Assembly: GCA_003170315.1 (NCBI GenBank)
Contig: PNAH01000025.1
Location: forward strand, 9,218-73,217
From: Acidimicrobiaceae bacterium
GTDB taxonomy: Bacteria; Actinomycetota; Acidimicrobiia; Acidimicrobiales; RAAP-2
Reading direction: 5' to 3'
Length of the DNA: 64,000 nt
The notes beneath the pieces were generated by a model, which was not told where the DNA came from, did no database searches, and worked only from the letters and a program-made list of their open reading frames with translations. The position numbers were made by a program, and so were the translations under genes. Below, one piece after another: positions 17,604 to 26,159 of the stretch (the stretch's first letter is position 1; every line of letters begins with the position of its first letter).

Positions 17604-17640
17604 AGGCTCCAGTCGGAGATTGTTGAGGTCGGCCCCACTT
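17604..17640 (+). repeat. Cassette-boundary repeat, copy E
   Basis: GGCTCCAGTCGGAGATTGTT and GAGGTCGGCCCCACTT match copies C1, F and G up to the right arm, which is shortened. Confidence 0.7.
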
Positions 17641-17675
17641 ATTGCTGATGATCTTGACTCATGCGACAATGACGC

Positions 17676-18029
17676 ATGATGATTTTTAGTCGACTTCTTC
17701 TATTCGTCGCCGTGGTTTGCATTGGATTCGCAGCGTGGACCATTCACGATCATCCGACCTCAACATATGAAACTTCAGCGAGCGGCACGACGATTGCAAC
17801 CGCAACGTGTTCAAGTGTGTGGGATCGATGGATAAATCATGTGCCACCATCGCCTATACCTTTGCCGAAAAGTATCGCGAACGCGGTAGGGCCAACGAAC
17901 GCCGAATTGAAAGCGGCAGCGTGTTCGGCGTCTATTGTTGGCAACGAACACATTTCGGAGACTTGGGCTGCTGGCGCTCTCGTTGCCCTCGCAGTGGCTG
18001 CCTTCAGTTGGAGGCGCTTCGAGGACTGA
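17676..18029 (+). CDS. Small double-spanning membrane protein
   Basis: This 117-residue protein has an N-terminal hydrophobic segment (LLLFVAVVCIGFAAWTI) and a C-terminal one (TWAAGALVALAVAAFSW), with a central extracytoplasmic loop holding three Cys. No family is recognised. It sits alone between repeats E and F. The start ATG is doubled (ATGATG) 35 bases after repeat E, without a clear ribosome site. Confidence 0.55.
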   Translation: MMIFSRLLLFVAVVCIGFAAWTIHDHPTSTYETSASGTTIATATCSSVWDRWINHVPPSPIPLPKSIANAVGPTNAELKAAACSASIVGNEHISETWAAGALVALAVAAFSWRRFED

Positions 18030-18056
18030 GAAATCAATCATCGACCTGCCATTCCC

Positions 18057-18109
18057 GAATCCGCCAGTCGGAGATTCTGTACGTCGGCCCTCCGCTGAAT
18101 GCCAGTCAA
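18057..18109 (+). repeat. Cassette-boundary repeat, copy F
   Basis: AATCCGCCAGTCGGAGATTC leads into TGTACGTCGGCCCTCCG and ends GCCAGTCAA, close to the end of copy C2. It begins 27 bases after the previous stop. Confidence 0.75.
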
Positions 18110-18167
18110 CAAGGACGCGTGCAAGGCTTGGGGCACGGTCGGACATAGATGTGGTGGAGGTCGTCAG

Positions 18168-18656
18168 ATGAAGCGTCTTGTAGCAGCAGTACTTCTTGCC
18201 GTTTCCCTTGGCGGACCTCTTGCGGTGGCTCAAGCTGGAGCATCCGGGCACAGCACCACGGTTGTTGCGACCACTTCCAAAGGCTGGGTAGTGTCGCTGG
18301 CGGTTGCCAAGACCACGGTGCGCACCGGTGCGAAACTCTCAGCGACCATCACCATTGTGAACCAAACCGGGCACTCCGCGACCGTCGAAGGTTGTCTACC
18401 AAACTTTGACTTCTTCGTCGTACTCGTGAACGCCAAGGTGCCCTACCAAGATCTGAGTGGTCTTGTTGCCTGTTCGACCACCTTGCGCAGAGGGACCACC
18501 ATCATCAACACGCAAATCAACGCGATCTACGCTGCGACGACCAGGGCCATGAACCCTGACTTGCCCGTTGGGACGTATCACACGGTGGTTAACTGGCCGA
18601 CCGGGCCTGCGCACATTCCCGAGCCGGGACGACTGTACATAAGGGTGGTTCAGTAA
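18168..18656 (+). CDS. Secreted hypothetical protein
   Basis: This 162-residue protein has a clear signal peptide (MKRLVAAVLLAVSLGGPLAV, cleavage near AQAGA). The mature beta-rich domain looks like an immunoglobulin-like or BsuPI-type fold: VAKTTVRTGAKLSATITIVN, then a Cys pair and a final GRLYIRVV strand. The ATG at 18168 follows GGTGGAGG by eight bases. The longer frame from 18099 begins inside repeat F. The role is unknown. Confidence 0.7.
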   Translation: MKRLVAAVLLAVSLGGPLAVAQAGASGHSTTVVATTSKGWVVSLAVAKTTVRTGAKLSATITIVNQTGHSATVEGCLPNFDFFVVLVNAKVPYQDLSGLVACSTTLRRGTTIINTQINAIYAATTRAMNPDLPVGTYHTVVNWPTGPAHIPEPGRLYIRVVQ

Positions 18657-18692
18657 AAACGTCATTGCCCTTCAATGGCCCCTCCACTCCCT

Positions 18693-18748
18693 GATTCGCC
18701 ACTCGGAGATTGTGTGGGTCGGTCGTCCGACACCAACAATCCCCGGTA
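18693..18748 (+). repeat. Cassette-boundary repeat, copy G
   Basis: This is the best formed copy. ATTCGCCACTCGGAGATTGT is followed by a TGG and the hairpin GTCGG-TCGT-CCGAC, then ACCA and AATCCCCGGTA as in copy A. It begins about 36 bases after the previous stop and 20 bases before the next start. Confidence 0.75.
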
Positions 18749-18767
18749 CCTTTAGTCCTACTTCACC

Positions 18768-19955
18768 GTGGAGAACATTCATGTTCGGAGCGCCACTCAA
18801 TCTAATGTTGCCGAGGTGAACCGCTTCACCCGAAACAGACTCTCTATTGGCGTACTAACTCTGGCCGCAATCCTGTTTGCGTGCTGCGTTCAAAGTGGAT
18901 CTATCCCACGCGCATTTGCTTCGAGTGCTCCAATGGACGCCACCAGACTCTTTTCGGTGACGAATAAGTTGAGTTTCGGAAACTACGGCCCAGACGCAAA
19001 CATTGTCGCTAGCGATAGACAGGCAATATTCCTTACGGGAACCTTCGAGCGTGGAAAAAACGCTCCAGCGGCAGACTTGATTCGCGTCGACAGCCAAAGT
19101 CTCGTGGTCATGGCACGAGCATGGCTTCCCACCGTTACGAGTATCGCCGTTGGCGATGGCGCGCTCTGGTGGGCCACAGGTGCGCCTCTCGGCAACGCTG
19201 GTACCAAGGACACTCCGGGTCACGGACGATTGCTACTCAAGGTGAACCCAACAAGCTTGAAGGTACTGGCGCGATTCGTGCTACCGGATCCAACGCTCCT
19301 CGTTACGGTGGCCCAGGGCAAGATCTGGGTTGCGACTTCGACAGACTTGTTCCGGATTAATCCCGAGACCGGCGCAATCATCACGAGAGTCGCCCTCGGC
19401 TTTTTTCCAACGGCGTTAGCTCCGTCATACGACGGTGCGCGGCTGTATGTACTTGGCTATTTGCCTAAGGACCACATGATCTTTGCCGATTACTCCACAA
19501 CATCCGGGCAACGCCTCGGCTCACGTCAGTATCCGAATTTCAGTGGCGGCCCGCTCGCCGTGGTACGTGGAGGCGTCTGGATTCCCGTGCAAAGCACCAA
19601 GACTCAGTCCACGACGATTCGACTCTTCACAGGTCGAGAATTTACGTCGAGTTCATCGTTGGGAAGGTTCAAATTTGATACTGAGGCATACGTTGAGGGC
19701 AATGTTTTGTGGCTGATCGACTCAGGCGGAGAAGGGCCGACCGTATGCGCCAATCCCGCCGACGGGAAGATCCGAGCCGAGGGAAGTCCCGTCGGCGTTG
19801 AGTACGGCGCAATGGCTTTCGACGGAGGCAGCACGTACCTCCTACGCAGCAATGCTCCCAATCAATCGCTGCTCAAGATAGTTCCTTCGTCGACGTGCTC
19901 TAGAGGAGCGAGATCTCCTGAATTCGCTGGAGTGAGGCCAGGGCCGGGGCACTGA
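18768..19955 (+). CDS. Exported beta-propeller-like protein
   Basis: This 395-residue protein has an N-terminal hydrophobic segment (IGVLTLAAILFACCVQSG) with a Cys that could be a lipobox. Repeated strands such as SIAVGDGALWWATG and VTVAQGKIWVATSTDLFRIN are like the blades of a YVTN-type beta-propeller. The last ~19 residues overlap the 3' end of the convergent MFS gene and have no propeller character. The original gene end may therefore have been lost when this segment joined the chromosome. Function unknown. Confidence 0.65.
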   Translation: MENIHVRSATQSNVAEVNRFTRNRLSIGVLTLAAILFACCVQSGSIPRAFASSAPMDATRLFSVTNKLSFGNYGPDANIVASDRQAIFLTGTFERGKNAPAADLIRVDSQSLVVMARAWLPTVTSIAVGDGALWWATGAPLGNAGTKDTPGHGRLLLKVNPTSLKVLARFVLPDPTLLVTVAQGKIWVATSTDLFRINPETGAIITRVALGFFPTALAPSYDGARLYVLGYLPKDHMIFADYSTTSGQRLGSRQYPNFSGGPLAVVRGGVWIPVQSTKTQSTTIRLFTGREFTSSSSLGRFKFDTEAYVEGNVLWLIDSGGEGPTVCANPADGKIRAEGSPVGVEYGAMAFDGGSTYLLRSNAPNQSLLKIVPSSTCSRGARSPEFAGVRPGPGH

Positions 19956-21381
19956 GGGGTCGGCGGCTCGGCACCAGGAGGGCCATCACGACCCCGATCG
20001 CCACCACCCCAGCTCCCACGTACATCGCGGGATGCAGGCCATTGACGTAGTCCTGGGCTGAGGCGTAGCCACCGCTCGACGAGAAGACCGCACCCAAGAG
20101 CGCGATGCCGAAGACCCCGCCCAGTTCACGAAACGCGGCGTTGGTTCCCGAAGCGAGACCTTCGAGTTCCTTCGGCACCGAACCGAGCACGAGTGACGCC
20201 ACCGGCACGAAGAAGAGGGTCATGCCGACGCCGGCGACGATGAACGCCGGGACCATGTCCGAGTACGGCGTGGTCGCAGTCAACAGCAACGCCAACCACG
20301 TCAGGCTGACGGCCTGGAGGATGAGGCCGGTGACGACCAGTGGTTTGGCGCCCACGCGCTGGGCGAGTAGTCCGACGACCGGCGCGAGCAGCATCGGCAT
20401 GCCGGTCCACGGCAGCACCCGAAGTCCCGCGCCGAGGGGCGAATAGCCCTGCACGGTCTGGAGGAACTGTGAGAGGAAGAACACGGTGCCGAACATTCCG
20501 AAGCTGAACAAGAGCCCGGTCATGTTGATCGCCGCGAAGCCTCGATTCTTGAACATCCCCAGGTTGAGCATCGGGGCTTGGACTCGAAGCTCCCATCGGA
20601 TGAACGTCGCCAGCAACGCGACCCCGATCACGAAGGAGGCGAGCACGCTCGAACTCGTCCAGCCGCTGGCGTTGCCGCGTACCAGACCAAGAACCACGCC
20701 GAGAAGTCCGCCACTGACGAGTAGGGCGCCGCGGATGTCCAATCGGCTCGGGGCCCCGCGCGATTCGGCCAATTTCCACCACGCCAGGGGTACGAGGACC
20801 ATGCCGATTGGTACGTTCAGCCAGAAGATGTAGTGCCACGACCATCCGGTCGTCACCGCGCCGCCGACGAGGGGGCCGAGGGCGATGGCGGCACCGCCGA
20901 TCGCTCCCCAGATGCCCAGCGCGGCGTTGCGACGCTCCGGCTTCACGGCGGCACTCAACAACGTCAGTGAGAGCGGCATGATCATGGCGCCCCCGGCACC
21001 TTGAACGGCGCGTGCGGCGATGAGAAAGCCGATGTTCGGTGCAATGGCCGCCAGGGCGGACGCCATCGTGAACACCGCGATGCCCACCATGAAGGTGCGA
21101 CGGCGGCCGAAGCGCTCACCGAAGGCGGCGGCCGTAAGCAATAGGACGGCGAAGGTCAGGGTGTACGCATTGACCGTCCACTCGAGGCCCGAGAGTCCGG
21201 CGTGCAGGTGCACGCGGATGACCGGCAGCGCGGTGGTCACGACCAGGTTGTCGAGTGACGCCATGAAGAGTGCGAGACCGGTAATGAGCACGGCCCAGGC
21301 ACCACGATGCCGATCGGCGCGTTGGGGTGTCGAGAAATCCGCGGGCTCGATGTCAATCGACCGGGTCAGTGTGGTGGTCAT
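19900..21381 (-). CDS. MFS multidrug efflux transporter (DHA2, EmrB/QacA type)
   Basis: This 493-residue proton-driven drug exporter has about 14 membrane segments. The motif A-like GERFGRRRTF follows the second helix, WTVNAYTLTFA lies in the second helix, and GAGGAMIMPLSLTLLS precedes motif C in helix 5 (ALGPLVGGAVTTGWSW). This is typical of the EmrB/QacA subfamily. The tetR gene just upstream in the same direction, with a matching motif in both promoters, suggests local repression relieved by a drug. Substrate unknown. Confidence 0.92.
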   Translation of the reverse strand: MTTTLTRSIDIEPADFSTPQRADRHRGAWAVLITGLALFMASLDNLVVTTALPVIRVHLHAGLSGLEWTVNAYTLTFAVLLLTAAAFGERFGRRRTFMVGIAVFTMASALAAIAPNIGFLIAARAVQGAGGAMIMPLSLTLLSAAVKPERRNAALGIWGAIGGAAIALGPLVGGAVTTGWSWHYIFWLNVPIGMVLVPLAWWKLAESRGAPSRLDIRGALLVSGGLLGVVLGLVRGNASGWTSSSVLASFVIGVALLATFIRWELRVQAPMLNLGMFKNRGFAAINMTGLLFSFGMFGTVFFLSQFLQTVQGYSPLGAGLRVLPWTGMPMLLAPVVGLLAQRVGAKPLVVTGLILQAVSLTWLALLLTATTPYSDMVPAFIVAGVGMTLFFVPVASLVLGSVPKELEGLASGTNAAFRELGGVFGIALLGAVFSSSGGYASAQDYVNGLHPAMYVGAGVVAIGVVMALLVPSRRPLSAPALASLQRIQEISLL

Positions 21382-21442
21382 TGGTGTGCTCCGTGCCCTT
21401 GCTCCGCCATCGGGGAAGTCCTGATGACGGGTGTTGTTAGTT

Positions 21443-21461
21443 GTGAGTAGTCACTATCTTG
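21443..21461 (-). promoter_or_regulatory. Candidate TetR operator at the MFS promoter
   Basis: GTGAGTAGTCACTATCTTG contains GTGA/TCAC arms and shares TA-TCACTA-CTTG with the sequence in front of tetR at 22118-22133. Confidence 0.5.
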
Positions 21462-21486
21462 AGAGGAGAAAAAAATAATACGGTCA

Positions 21487-22101
21487 TCACGAAGCCTGCT
21501 GTGAAGAGGTTTCGCCATTTCGCTGACGCGCCTGAGACATTGCGTTCATCGCTTCGAATTTATCCAACCCGGGACAGATCGATTGGGCCCACGCTTCTTT
21601 CACCGAGAGAAGATCGATGGCGGACATCACCGAGATCAACATGCCGTTCGCGAAGAAATTCTGGATCATCTCCGGGTCCAGGCCCAACTTGTCCTTGACC
21701 ATGTGCCAGAGCACTTCGAAGGTCTTTCGACAGGCCGCGGCGATGTCCGAGTCGCCCGTCGCGGCGGCGAAGCCGTGCATCTGGACTTGCAACATCTCGG
21801 GGTCTTGCAGAAGTTGGAGATAGGCCATTCCCATGGCGTGCATCGCCTCTTCGCCGTTCAAGCCTTCGATCGCTCCAGACAGCTCCTTCACGATTCGCGT
21901 GCCGACCTGGTCGTAGGTAGCGACGAACAGGTCCTTTTTGGTGCCAAAGAGGCGAAAAAGGTAGGGCTGGGAGATGCCGGCGCGCGCGGCGATGGCGTCG
22001 GTGGAGGTCCCGGCGTAACCGGACTTGGCGAATTCAGTGACCGCGGCACTGAGTACCGCGACCCTGCGCTCGGCGGCTGTCTGTCGGGTCGAGACCATCA
22101 T
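21487..22101 (-). CDS. TetR family transcriptional regulator
   Basis: This 204-residue TetR repressor has an N-terminal helix-turn-helix (GTSTDAIAARAGISQPYLFR, then LFGTKKDLF) and a helical ligand-binding domain ending in a TetR_C-like region. It is transcribed toward the MFS pump gene with 105 bases between. A shared palindromic motif upstream of both genes suggests that it represses itself and the pump. Confidence 0.88.
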   Translation of the reverse strand: MMVSTRQTAAERRVAVLSAAVTEFAKSGYAGTSTDAIAARAGISQPYLFRLFGTKKDLFVATYDQVGTRIVKELSGAIEGLNGEEAMHAMGMAYLQLLQDPEMLQVQMHGFAAATGDSDIAAACRKTFEVLWHMVKDKLGLDPEMIQNFFANGMLISVMSAIDLLSVKEAWAQSICPGLDKFEAMNAMSQARQRNGETSSQQAS

Positions 22102-22110
22102 TCGGTTATT

Positions 22111-22133
22111 GTAAGTGCTTACTCACTACCTTG
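22111..22133 (-). promoter_or_regulatory. Candidate TetR operator at its own promoter
   Basis: GTAAG-TG-CTTAC forms a palindrome overlapping TACTCACTACCTTG. The right part is the motif found before the MFS gene. Confidence 0.5.
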
Positions 22134-22218
22134 TCAAGCAATGATCAAGAATATTGTGGATTGCCGGTATCCGAAGCCTTTATCGGACTCAGAATGACAG
22201 CTGACGCGGGCTTTTCGT

Positions 22219-22749
22219 TCACTCGAGCGGGATGTCGGCCGCCGAAATCTCTTTTCGCCACCGAATAAGTCCGTCGGTCTCGCCCACGGACTGAAATCCA
22301 CTCTTCTCGAGCACCCGTTGACTCGCCACGTTCTCGCGGTCGGTTTCGGCGAGAACAACTCGAGCACGTGGTTGCGCGAAGTCGCACAGCGCGACCACCG
22401 CTTCGGTGGCGACGCCGCGGCCTTGACACGAGTGACAGATGCCGTAGCCGATCTCCACTTCACCGCGCTCGTTGGGTGCACTCTTGAAGCCGATGCCACC
22501 GACGCTGCATCCGCTCGACGATTCGTCGATTGCGAACACTCCCCACGGCATGGTGGCAGTGGGGAACGACACGTCGCCGGCCAGGGCGCCGGCGGCGATA
22601 CGAACGTCATTAGGCGTCGGGAAGTCCGAGACCCACGACTGTCCAGTGCGCACTCCCGCCACGATGGCCTCGGCCTCAACGGGCGTCAATGCTCGAATCA
22701 ACAATCGCGTGGTGGCAATGATCACCCGGTCATACTGGCATTGGCGCAA
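22219..22749 (-). CDS. GNAT N-acetyltransferase (RimJ/RimL-like)
   Basis: This 176-residue acetyl-CoA-dependent N-acetyltransferase has the initial strand TTRLLIRALTPVEAEAI, the pantetheine-binding turn (GYGICHSCQGRGVATEAV) and the final NVASQRVLEKSGFQSVG, which together mark the RimJ/RimL subgroup. Substrate unknown: an amine, amino acid or protein N-terminus. A GTG at 22725 is an alternative start. Confidence 0.85.
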   Translation of the reverse strand: MRQCQYDRVIIATTRLLIRALTPVEAEAIVAGVRTGQSWVSDFPTPNDVRIAAGALAGDVSFPTATMPWGVFAIDESSSGCSVGGIGFKSAPNERGEVEIGYGICHSCQGRGVATEAVVALCDFAQPRARVVLAETDRENVASQRVLEKSGFQSVGETDGLIRWRKEISAADIPLE

Positions 22750-22817
22750 GGAGTGGCCTATCGGGGCTCATTACACAACTGGTTACCAAGAGATGTCTCC
22801 TTCACGGTCCAGTTCAA

Positions 22818-23135
22818 TCACTTCCTTTTCTTGGGCAGCGGGAGTGCGTCGCTCGTCGTTTTCACGAGCGAGACGATCCAGTCGCGGTCGTTGAGCTTGG
22901 CCGGCGAGATCCGGTAGGCCGCCTTGGCGCCATCGTACGGTGACGCTTGGCCCACCCGTCCGGCGATCGCGGCGCCCGCCGCGGTGATCTTGACGAAGAG
23001 CGTGTTGTCGCACACCAGCGCGAAGTTCTTACCGCGGTAGTAGAGGCCGTACTCGCCGAACATTGGCTTGGCCGTGATCTCGAGCGGCTCCAGTTTCTCG
23101 AGCACCGCCTCGATGAACTTCTTATCGGTCGCCAT
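22818..23135 (-). CDS. TfoX N-terminal domain protein
   Basis: This 105-residue protein matches the TfoX/Sxy N-terminal domain: an entry helix, then AKPMFGEYGLYYRGKNFALV and LFVKITAAGAA. In gamma-proteobacteria TfoX controls competence, but stand-alone N-domains in actinobacteria have no known role. The ATG at 23135 fits the family start better than the upstream frame. It is the last of three same-strand genes (alkA, ogt, tfoX-like). Confidence 0.8.
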   Translation of the reverse strand: MATDKKFIEAVLEKLEPLEITAKPMFGEYGLYYRGKNFALVCDNTLFVKITAAGAAIAGRVGQASPYDGAKAAYRISPAKLNDRDWIVSLVKTTSDALPLPKKRK

Positions 23136-23155
23136 GGTCGCAATGTAGCCGCGAG

Positions 23156-23641
23156 CTACGAACGATGCTTCAATTCGTGCTCGAGCAGCCACGTCTTTCG
23201 TTCGAGTCCGCCCCCGTAACCGGTGAGGGAACCGTTGGCCCCAATCACCCGGTGACAGGGCACGATGATGGCGACGGGGTTGCGGCCGTTGGCCAGACCC
23301 ACGGCGCGCGACGCTTTAGGATTTCCAATTCGCCGCGCTATTTCGCCGTACGAAATCGTCTCGCCGTAGGGGATCTCGCGCAGTCGCGACCACACGCTTT
23401 GTTGGAACGGCGTGCCGGCGAGATTCATCTCGACGCCGAATGAGGACAGTTCTCCAACGAAGTAAGCGTCGAGTTGAGCAGCGAGGTCCTTGAACCAAAG
23501 GTCATCAGTGATCGCGTCGTCGGGTGGTGGTGACGCGTGACGTTGATCGTGCATCGACAGGTCGGTCAAGACGCCGTCGCGGGCCACCAGCGTGAGGGGT
23601 CCGATCGGGCTCTGAATGGTGGAGGTGAGGATTTCAGTCAT
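23156..23641 (-). CDS. ogt: Methylated-DNA--protein-cysteine methyltransferase
   Basis: This 161-residue suicide repair protein removes alkyl groups from O6-alkylguanine by transfer to its Cys in IIVPCHRVIG, near residue 129. The preceding helix-turn-helix (PYGETISYGEIARRIGNPKA) and the GLANGRNP segment are conserved. The start overlaps the end of the AlkA/Ada gene by eight bases, so alkylation repair functions are co-expressed. Confidence 0.93.
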   Translation of the reverse strand: MTEILTSTIQSPIGPLTLVARDGVLTDLSMHDQRHASPPPDDAITDDLWFKDLAAQLDAYFVGELSSFGVEMNLAGTPFQQSVWSRLREIPYGETISYGEIARRIGNPKASRAVGLANGRNPVAIIVPCHRVIGANGSLTGYGGGLERKTWLLEHELKHRS

Positions 23642-25139
23642 CGGTTTCCTTTGTTCGTCGGGATGGTCGTAACGGTTTCGGCGGCCAGTCGTTGATGCGG
23701 TGCTCGTCGACCGACCAGAGGTACTGCACCGCGTACGCGCGCCACGGCCGCCAGATTTGAGAGCGTTCGACCAGGGCCGTCGGCGTGCTCGGGAGTCCGA
23801 GCCGTTCGGCGGCGTGGCGAACTCCGAGGTCCGTCTCGGGGAAGGCGTCGGGATCGCCGAGGGCTCGCATGGCGATCACCTGACGGGTCCAAGGTCCCAC
23901 ACCCGCAATCGTGGCCAACGCGGTCATCGTCTCGTCTCGATCGCTACCCGGACCGAGGTCGAGTTCGCCCCGTCGCAACGCCGTCACGAGGGCGCTGAAC
24001 GTGGTGCGCCGGTTCGAGGGCATCGCCAAGTCGGCGTGGGTCAACGCACTCGGTAACGGGAACAGATGTGTCAGACCCCCGCCGGGGTCGCTGATCGGCT
24101 CACCGTGGAGCTGAACCAGCCGACCGGCGTGGGTCTGAGCCGCCGTGGTCGAGACCTGTTGGCCCAAAACGGCCCGCAGCGCCATCTCGGGGCCGTCAAC
24201 GCATCGGGGCACGCGGCGCCCCGGAGATTTGGCCACGACGGGAGCCAGCGACGGGTCGACACTTAACTGGCGGTCGATCGCCACCGGATCGGCGTCGAGA
24301 TCGAGCAGCCAGCGGCTCCTCGCGATCGTCGCCGTGAGATCGCGCATGTCGCTCAACACGGCGCGACAACCGACATACTCGGGCGTCGGAGTCAGTTCGA
24401 CTATTCCCGGACCGTGGGCCAAGCGAAGGGTCCGGCGATAGGTCTGTCCCCGCACCTCTTCGACGCCGGGAACGGCCGTGGCCGCGAGATGACCGAAGAG
24501 GTTATCGGGACAGAGAGGTTGGCGAAACGCGAGTCGCAGCTCGATGGCGGTGGACGCTTCGACGAGGGATCGAGGGCTCTTCGCTCGAGCTCGAAGCATC
24601 GTCGGCGACGACGCGTACACGGCGTGGACCGTATCGTTGAACTGTCGGACGCTGGAAAATCCGGCAGCGAACGCTACGTCGGTCATCGGCAAAGTCGTCG
24701 TCTCGATGAGGACTCGCGCGGTCTGGGCGCGCTGCGATCGAGCGATCGAAATCGGACCGGCACCTATTTCGTTGTGGAGAACGCGTTCCAATTGGCGCAC
24801 GCTGTAGCCCAGTCGTTGGGCGAGTCCATTCACTCCTTCTCGGTCGACGAGGCCGTCGCCAATGAGGCGCATCGCGCGAGCGGCTACGTCGGCGCGCGAG
24901 TTCCACTCGGGAGAGCCGGGCGAAGCGTCGGGGCGACAACGCTTACAAGCGCGAAAGCCAGCCAATTGGGCGGCCGCGGCAGAGGGATAAAAGCGCACGT
25001 TCTTGCGCATGGGAGTCAGCGCCGGACAACTGGGTCGACAGTAGATGTGCGTCGAGGTCACCGCGGTGAAGAACCAACCGTCGAAACGCGGATCACGCGA
25101 CTGCACCGCGAGATAACAGCGCTCAAAGTCTTCGACCAT
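23634..25139 (-). CDS. Ada-type regulator fused to AlkA 3-methyladenine glycosylase
   Basis: This 501-residue multidomain repair protein begins with an Ada N-terminal metal domain (YCRPSCPA and CKRCRP hold its four Cys, able to accept methyl from phosphotriesters) and an AraC-type helix-turn-helix (about 85-185). An AlkA N-domain and a HhH-GPD glycosylase domain follow, with GVGPWTRQVIAMRALGD and the catalytic Asp in PETDLG near residue 435. It should sense alkylation, regulate the operon with ogt, and excise alkylated bases. This fusion layout is known in actinobacteria. Confidence 0.92.
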   Translation of the reverse strand: MVEDFERCYLAVQSRDPRFDGWFFTAVTSTHIYCRPSCPALTPMRKNVRFYPSAAAAQLAGFRACKRCRPDASPGSPEWNSRADVAARAMRLIGDGLVDREGVNGLAQRLGYSVRQLERVLHNEIGAGPISIARSQRAQTARVLIETTTLPMTDVAFAAGFSSVRQFNDTVHAVYASSPTMLRARAKSPRSLVEASTAIELRLAFRQPLCPDNLFGHLAATAVPGVEEVRGQTYRRTLRLAHGPGIVELTPTPEYVGCRAVLSDMRDLTATIARSRWLLDLDADPVAIDRQLSVDPSLAPVVAKSPGRRVPRCVDGPEMALRAVLGQQVSTTAAQTHAGRLVQLHGEPISDPGGGLTHLFPLPSALTHADLAMPSNRRTTFSALVTALRRGELDLGPGSDRDETMTALATIAGVGPWTRQVIAMRALGDPDAFPETDLGVRHAAERLGLPSTPTALVERSQIWRPWRAYAVQYLWSVDEHRINDWPPKPLRPSRRTKETDD

Positions 25140-25234
25140 GCGAAGAACCTACCGGTGCAGCGCATCTCCAACTAGCGGAAAAACGACATCGCCGTCAGGC
25201 TCTTCGGACCGTCGATTGCGGCGTCGTGTTTCCG

Positions 25235-25693
25235 CTACAGGGACGCTTCGGCGGGCGCGTCGAAGGGAGTCTGGAACGTGAAGGCGTACTCACTGGGACC
25301 GACGCGCTCCAAACCCTGCAGCCGAGCGACGGCTTCGGACGGCTCGGGGATCGACCCGGCACGAATCCACCACATCGCAGATTGGACGCCGTCGAACCGG
25401 TCCGCCCACTGTCGCCGTTGGCGCAGCACATCTTTGTGACCACTTCGATAGACGAAGTCCGCGAGAGCTTCCATCGACTCCCAGACGCTCAAGTTGAGCA
25501 GGATCTGGTCATCATCGAATACCCGAATGCTCGTCGCGTCGCCCTCGTCGGTCTTCAATCGCCACACGAATCCCGGGGCCGCATCGGCCAGGTTGTTGAC
25601 GGGGACCAGCGCCGCGACGAACCCGGCGACGACCGGGGAGTCGAGGGGAGCTTTTAGCTTCACGATGTTGCACTGCGCGAGGTGAAAGGTCAT
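25235..25693 (-). CDS. DUF3291 family protein
   Basis: This 152-residue protein matches the DUF3291 family, with HLAQCNIVKLKAPLDSP, FVWRLKTDEGDATSIR, NLSVWESMEALADFVYRSGH and MWWIRAGSIPEP. The fold resembles dimeric alpha-beta barrels of the monooxygenase type. No function is established. It is divergent from the small barrel protein at 25.8 kb. Confidence 0.82.
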   Translation of the reverse strand: MTFHLAQCNIVKLKAPLDSPVVAGFVAALVPVNNLADAAPGFVWRLKTDEGDATSIRVFDDDQILLNLSVWESMEALADFVYRSGHKDVLRQRRQWADRFDGVQSAMWWIRAGSIPEPSEAVARLQGLERVGPSEYAFTFQTPFDAPAEASL

Positions 25694-25810
25694 GGTTGGA
25701 GGCTAACGGCGGCTCCGTCAGGTGCCCGGAGCGCGGGTGACCCGGGGTAAGTAGATTCTGACGTATTCACGCTTGGCGAAACGCTGAGCCCAACGGTGAG
25801 AGGTTGACGA

Positions 25811-26125
25811 ATGGCGAAGGCATACGAGATTTCAGTCTGGGAGCCGCTCCCGGGGAAGTTCGAAGAGTTCGAGGAAACGATCAAGAGTCTGGCCAAAGCC
25901 TTCGTCGAGTCGGGCGTCTCGAAAGTCGACCTGCTCGCCGGCGTCGCCGGCAAGGACGTCGGCCGAGTCGTGGTGATTCAGCACTTCAAGGGACTGGCGG
26001 ACAACGGCGCATTGAACGAGACAATTATGGACAGCGTTCCGGTTAAAGCCTGGCGCGAAGCGCACTCGGGTGACTTTCCGGCGAAACTGATTTCGCACGA
26101 CCTGTACTCAGAGATCGAAGGTTGA
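25811..26125 (+). CDS. Small dimeric alpha-beta barrel-like protein
   Basis: This 104-residue protein starts AKAYEISVWEPLPGKFEEFE and continues with a VDLLAGVAGKDVGRVVVIQH strand pair, the layout of antibiotic-biosynthesis-monooxygenase/NIPSNAP-like folds. A ribosome site (GAGAGG) lies eight bases before the ATG. Catalytic activity is unknown. The following gene begins 34 bases later. Confidence 0.65.
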   Translation: MAKAYEISVWEPLPGKFEEFEETIKSLAKAFVESGVSKVDLLAGVAGKDVGRVVVIQHFKGLADNGALNETIMDSVPVKAWREAHSGDFPAKLISHDLYSEIEG

Positions 26126-26159
26126 TCTCGACAATTCGGTATCGGGGTCGATTCACGAA

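Noticed and set aside
13630..18748. CRISPR array
   Set aside because: The repeats are 0.1-1.2 kb apart with genes between, and are too diverged. There are no spacers or cas genes.
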